Source: CAZWRK01 sp964635875 | Lineage (GTDB): Bacteria > Pseudomonadota > Gammaproteobacteria > Burkholderiales > Aquaspirillaceae | Assembly: GCA_964635875.1 (NCBI GenBank) | Contig: CAZWRK010000166.1 | Location: forward strand, 1 to 7,707 | Direction: 5' to 3' | DNA: 7,707 nucleotides | In this document: piece after piece, positions 5,427 through 7,707 of the stretch | Numbering within the stretch: the first letter of the stretch is position 1 | Layout of the letters: each line of letters starts with the position of its first letter | Position numbers and translations under genes: made by a program | The notes under the pieces: generated by a model | Told to the model about the DNA's origin: nothing | The model's database searches: none | What the model saw: only the letters and a program-made list of their open reading frames with translations

Positions 5427-6125
5427 ATGGCCGCNNNNNNNNNNNNNNNNNNNNNNNNNNNNNNNNNNNNNNNNNNNNNNNNNNNNNNNNNNNNNNNNNN
5501 NNNNNNNNNNNNNNNNNNNNNNNNNNNNNNNNNNCGGCTCGACGTGACCGCGATCAGTGGCAATACCGGCACTTGGGCGCTGTCGACCACGGGCCGAGGT
5601 GACATTAAGCGTAGCCTGATGGCCGCCGCCGAGGTGATTCTCGACGACACCATCAACGCGGTGCAACCGAACGATTTGATTCTCGTCATCAATTCGCTCT
5701 TGGCGGCTCGCTTGACCCAATGCCAAGAAATCACGGATTACTTGAAGTCGAGCCCCGAAGCGCTCGCGCAAATTCGCGGCGAGTTGCCCGGCTCGAACGT
5801 GCTGTATGGCTTGCCCGACAAGCTCTACGGCTTCAACTTGGTCGTTGAGGCCACCCGCAAGGTTACGAGTCGCAAGGGCGCCACCCGCGCGGTTAGCCAA
5901 GTGCTGCCGACGGCCACGCCGTTCATGTGCTCGCGACCGGGCGGTTTGGTGGGCGTTGCCGACGCTCCGAACTTCTCGACGCACGTGCTGTTCGCGCAAG
6001 AAGAAATGAGCGTCGAAACTTTGGTCGACGTCAACAACCGCCGGACCACGGGAAGCGTGGTTGATTCGGTGGCCGCGAAGACGGTGGCGCCGGCTTCGGG
6101 CGTGCTGTTCAGCAACGCCGTTTAG
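5427..6125 (+). CDS. Major capsid protein, interrupted by an assembly gap
   Basis: The gene starts with ATG GCC GC after a strong ribosome binding site, then enters 100 N, then continues as 197 readable residues to TAG at 6123-6125. The readable part (IKRSLMAAAEVILDDTINAVQPNDLILVIN split across a helix and strand, TDYLKSSPEALAQIRG, LYGFNLVVEATRKV, THVLFAQEEMSVETLVDVNNRR, ending LFSNAV) looks like the C-terminal two thirds of an HK97-fold capsid protein: a spine helix, a P-domain strand followed by the xxLYGxxLVVE-type segment, and a final strand. Gene position after protease/scaffold and decoration protein supports this. Capsid proteins of such phages are commonly about 300 residues or more, so the gap probably hides more than 100 bases, and the frame match across it is not proof. 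The N-arm and E-loop cannot be assessed. Confidence 0.8.
   Translation: MAXXXXXXXXXXXXXXXXXXXXXXXXXXXXXXXXXXRLDVTAISGNTGTWALSTTGRGDIKRSLMAAAEVILDDTINAVQPNDLILVINSLLAARLTQCQEITDYLKSSPEALAQIRGELPGSNVLYGLPDKLYGFNLVVEATRKVTSRKGATRAVSQVLPTATPFMCSRPGGLVGVADAPNFSTHVLFAQEEMSVETLVDVNNRRTTGSVVDSVAAKTVAPASGVLFSNAV
5435..5534. other. Assembly gap (100 N)
   Basis: Exactly 100 N, the conventional placeholder for a gap of unknown length. It removes the N-terminal region of the capsid gene just after its third codon. Confidence 0.98.
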
Positions 6126-6166
6126 TAGTTTGTAAGTCTGTACCGCTTGGCGGCGGCACACGCGCG

Positions 6167-6198
6167 CGGCTCGGGGTGTTTCACGACGCCCCGAGCCG
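6167..6198 (+). promoter_or_regulatory. GC-rich hairpin after the capsid gene
   Basis: Arms CGGCTCGGGG (6167-6176) and CCCCGAGCCG (6189-6198) pair perfectly around a 12-base loop. It lies 41 bases after the capsid stop and 29 bases before the next ATG. No T-tract follows, so it is not a classical terminator. It could protect the 3' end of abundant capsid mRNA, attenuate transcription, or mark an RNA processing site. Confidence 0.65.
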
Positions 6199-6227
6199 TT
6201 GCGACATACCCACGCGAGGCTCGTCAA

Positions 6228-6743
6228 ATGTCTTACGCAACGCCGGCCGATCTGATTATTCACTACGACCCCGACGACGTGGCCGATTGCGCGAGCAACG
6301 TGCCCGGTGCCGAAGGGGACGTGATAAACTCGCCGATCGTGATTAAGCACTTGGCGGCAGCCTCGGGCCGGATCAACGCCGCGGCAATCGCTGGCGGTAT
6401 TTACACGGCCGAGATTCTTGCCGCGCTCACGGGCGACGCCGCGGAATGGCTCACGAAAATAACGTGCGACTTGGCCTATTGCTCGCTTATCAGCCGTCGG
6501 CCCGGGAAGTATTCCGAGGAAATCGTTTCCCGATTGATGCAGCAGGCCGAGGGCTATCTCGACTTGCTCCGCTCGGGCAAGAACATTTTCGCCACGGACG
6601 GCACCGCCGGCGCCAGCGTTCCGGCCGTCGATGGCCCGACGGCGCTCGAGTATGAGCGGCTAAACTTGTTTCCCGATCGAATCAAAAACACATTTCCCAA
6701 TCGTGGGCGAACGCTGCCCATTGGTCGGGCTAGCGGTTACTAG
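6228..6743 (+). CDS. Head-tail adaptor, DUF1320/Mu gp36-like
   Basis: A 171-residue protein. ATG 6228 is chosen over a TTG at 6147 because GAGG (6216-6219) lies 8 bases upstream and because the DUF1320 pattern begins right there: MSYATPADLIIHYDPDDV, then helices with IVIKHLAAASGRINAAAIAGGIY, a central helix WLTKITCDLAYCSLISRR, and YSEEIVSRLMQQAEGYLDLLRSGKNIF. This order (Tyr-x-Thr/Ala-x-x-Asp-Leu start, Ile-x-x-Ala region, long helix, then a Leu-x-x-x-x-x-Gly helix) is that of Mu gp36 and related adaptor proteins that sit under the portal and join it to the tail. The last ~45 residues (Ala/Gly/Pro linker, then YERLNLFPDRIKNTFPNRGR) form an extra C-terminal tail. The stop TAG is followed within 11 bases by the next start. 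Confidence 0.78.
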   Translation: MSYATPADLIIHYDPDDVADCASNVPGAEGDVINSPIVIKHLAAASGRINAAAIAGGIYTAEILAALTGDAAEWLTKITCDLAYCSLISRRPGKYSEEIVSRLMQQAEGYLDLLRSGKNIFATDGTAGASVPAVDGPTALEYERLNLFPDRIKNTFPNRGRTLPIGRASGY

Positions 6744-6754
6744 GAGCGCAGACC

Positions 6755-7240
6755 ATGGCAGTTACCCCCCGCGTTTTTGGCCCGGCCGTTATCAAGATCG
6801 ATGCCGGCTCGGGACTCGAAATCCTCGGCTACACCCGATCGGGCGGCACGGTGCTTTTCCACCCGCGTACGCTCGACGTCCCGAGCGATCGCGTGGGCGG
6901 TGAGTCCGGCACGCCGGCCGACGTCGTGGCGCTGGGCATGATCGCCAGCGTGCGGCTCGAACTGTCGGAATACGATACCGACGTTGCGGCCAAAATCATG
7001 GCCATGATTGAGGGCGGATCATCCGGCACTAGCCCAGCGCCGGGCGGGCTCTATATTACCGACGGGCTCTATTATCGCTTGCTGATTCACTCAACCACGT
7101 TCCCGCTCAATTTCCCGATCGCGGTGCCGCGCGGTAGCATGGAGCAAGATCGGGCGTCGCGCTGGTCCCCGTATGTCTGCGAGTTTGAAATGTACCCAAA
7201 CCCGACGACCCGGCTATTGTTCAACACGTCGACCAGCTAG
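6755..7240 (+). CDS. Structural protein, tail tube candidate
   Basis: A 161-residue protein with a good ribosome binding site (AGGAG 6742-6746, overlapping the previous stop, 8 bases before ATG 6755). The sequence is beta-rich without membrane segments or signal peptide: FGPAVIKIDAG, LEILGYTRSGGTVLFHP, then ASVRLELSEYDTDVAAKIMAMIEG, and later YRLLIHSTTFPLNFPIAVP and YVCEFEMYPNP. The RLELSEYDTDVAAKIM segment (strand, then a helix that would sit inside a tube subunit) recalls tail tube and related beta-sandwich proteins, and the gene lies between the adaptor and a tail-chaperone-like gene, the usual place of the major tail protein in siphophages. No specific family is recognised, so tail terminator or head-closure protein remain possible. 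Confidence 0.55.
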   Translation: MAVTPRVFGPAVIKIDAGSGLEILGYTRSGGTVLFHPRTLDVPSDRVGGESGTPADVVALGMIASVRLELSEYDTDVAAKIMAMIEGGSSGTSPAPGGLYITDGLYYRLLIHSTTFPLNFPIAVPRGSMEQDRASRWSPYVCEFEMYPNPTTRLLFNTSTS

Positions 7241-7244
7241 GCCG

Positions 7245-7294
7245 GTTCCCAGGAAATACCCCGCTACGCCCCCGCGTAGTTCCCAGCAAATACC
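7245..7294 (+). repeat. Direct repeat flanking a small hairpin, upstream of the tail-chaperone-like gene
   Basis: GTTCCCAGGAAATACC (7245-7260) and GTTCCCAGCAAATACC (7279-7294) differ at one of 16 positions and are 34 bp apart. Between and touching them, CTACGC (7264-7269) and GCGTAG (7274-7279) form a perfect 6-bp stem with a CCCC loop. The whole unit fills most of the 75-base gap and ends 8 bases before the GAGG ribosome binding site at 7303-7306. It could be an operator or an mRNA structure. Confidence 0.7.
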
Positions 7295-7315
7295 TAAACC
7301 GCGAGGCGCAAAATC

Positions 7316-7707
7316 GTGGCCAAGAAGTCGACGAAGACCACCCGGAAAAAAACAACCAGGCACAAGCCGGCCGCCGATCTATCCCGGCCGCTCGTTTACG
7401 AGTATTTCGACGGCAAGGCCAAGCGGTTTGGCGACGCCGCCAAGCTGTTGCAGCGGATCACGTACGCGCCGAGCGACGTGCCGCTGTTCAACGGGGATTT
7501 TTGGGCCCGTGTCGAATCGCGCGAAGCGATTGCCAGCCAAGCCGCTGCCGCCACGATCGCCGAGGTGTTCGGGCTGGTCCCCTGGAATGACGCCGACGGC
7601 ACCGGGTTGACCGAGGATCAAATCATTCGAGTGTTCGGCGACTTCACCCTGTTCCTTGCCGACGAAAAAAAAAATCCTCTTGGATCGTCGATCTGGCCGC
7701 GGGCGCT
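7316..7707 (+). CDS. Tail assembly chaperone-like protein (3' partial at window edge)
   Basis: An open frame from GTG 7316 to the window end gives at least 130 residues. The start is fixed by GAGG (7303-7306), 9 bases upstream, and an in-frame TAA at 7295. The protein opens with a very basic stretch (AKKSTKTTRKKTTRHK), then a mostly helical domain: LVYEYFDGKAKRFGD, AAKLLQRITYAPSD, SREAIASQAAAATIAEVFGL, and TEDQIIRVFGDFTLFLADEKKN. Size, helical content and the position straight after a tail-tube candidate fit siphophage tail assembly chaperones (lambda gpG type), which bind the tape measure protein and usually have a -1 frameshifted longer form. A run of ten A at 7665-7674 near the expected place supports this. 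Family assignment is by context and layout only; the basic N-terminus is unusual. Confidence 0.6.
   Translation, partial: MAKKSTKTTRKKTTRHKPAADLSRPLVYEYFDGKAKRFGDAAKLLQRITYAPSDVPLFNGDFWARVESREAIASQAAAATIAEVFGLVPWNDADGTGLTEDQIIRVFGDFTLFLADEKKNPLGSSIWPRA
7664..7675 (+). promoter_or_regulatory. Candidate programmed -1 frameshift site (A-run)
   Basis: Ten consecutive A (7665-7674) are read in frame as GAA AAA AAA AAT. This contains two overlapping X XXY YYZ heptamers: A AAA AAA (7666-7672) and A AAA AAT (7669-7675). In the -1 frame the sequence stays open to the window edge, reading SSWIVDLAAGA. It occurs 117 codons into the tail-chaperone-like gene, a usual place for the tail frameshift. Sequencing error in the homopolymer is the main alternative. 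Confidence 0.55.

Noticed and set aside
6147..6227. TTG start giving a 198-residue version of the adaptor
   Set aside because: The extra 27 residues are translated from the hairpin-bearing gap, and the ATG at 6228 has a good ribosome binding site and matches the family start.
5334..6350. 338-codon minus-strand frame across the capsid gene
   Set aside because: It runs through the N gap and is the antisense shadow of the capsid gene; Arg/His-rich composition is typical of GC-rich shadow frames.
7173..7610. 145-codon + strand frame at the right end
   Set aside because: It overlaps the tail-tube candidate and the better-supported gene starting at GTG 7316; composition is Pro/Arg/Ser-rich and there is no ribosome binding site.

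Overview
The window is part of the head-and-connector module of a tailed phage or prophage, almost certainly integrated in, or infecting, a GC-rich bacterium. By eye it is about 60% GC. All real genes lie on the + strand, are tightly packed, and mostly have AGGAG-type ribosome binding sites. The style of the proteins (Mu gp29/gpI/gp36-like families with divergent head proteins) resembles phage regions I associate with Planctomycetes, but this host assignment is weak inference. A run of exactly 100 N inside the capsid gene suggests a draft or metagenome scaffold.

Layout, left to right: a Mu gp29/DUF935-like portal protein, open at the left window edge, with a long C-terminal extension carrying a DUF5661-like segment (2-2257). 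It is translationally coupled by a TGATG overlap to a zinc-ribbon + staphylococcal-nuclease-fold endonuclease (2257-2883). Next come a 63-residue unknown protein (2921-3112) and a strong intrinsic terminator (3136-3186). Then a Mu gpI-like head maturation protease whose C-terminal half appears to be the scaffold, with its own internal start (3204-4856, internal 3984). Then a small capsid decoration/cement-like protein (4936-5337), the major capsid protein broken by the assembly gap (5427-6125), a hairpin, a DUF1320/Mu gp36-like head-tail adaptor (6228-6743), a tail-tube candidate (6755-7240), and the start of a tail-assembly-chaperone-like gene (7316 to the right edge).

How they work together: portal, protease/scaffold, decoration protein and capsid protein build and mature the procapsid; the adaptor connects the portal vertex to the tail; the last two genes begin the tail module. 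No Mu F/SPP1 gp7-like minor head protein is seen where one is usually found; the portal extension, nuclease and 63-residue gene occupy that place.

Most noteworthy: a run of ten A near the end of the tail-chaperone-like reading frame that fits a programmed -1 frameshift site, a strong terminator in the middle of the head gene cluster just before a gene without a visible ribosome binding site, the nested scaffold start, the portal fusion, and near-duplicate leaders in front of the decoration and capsid genes. Nothing here proves a wholly new system; it is a divergent phage morphogenesis module with several unusual joints.
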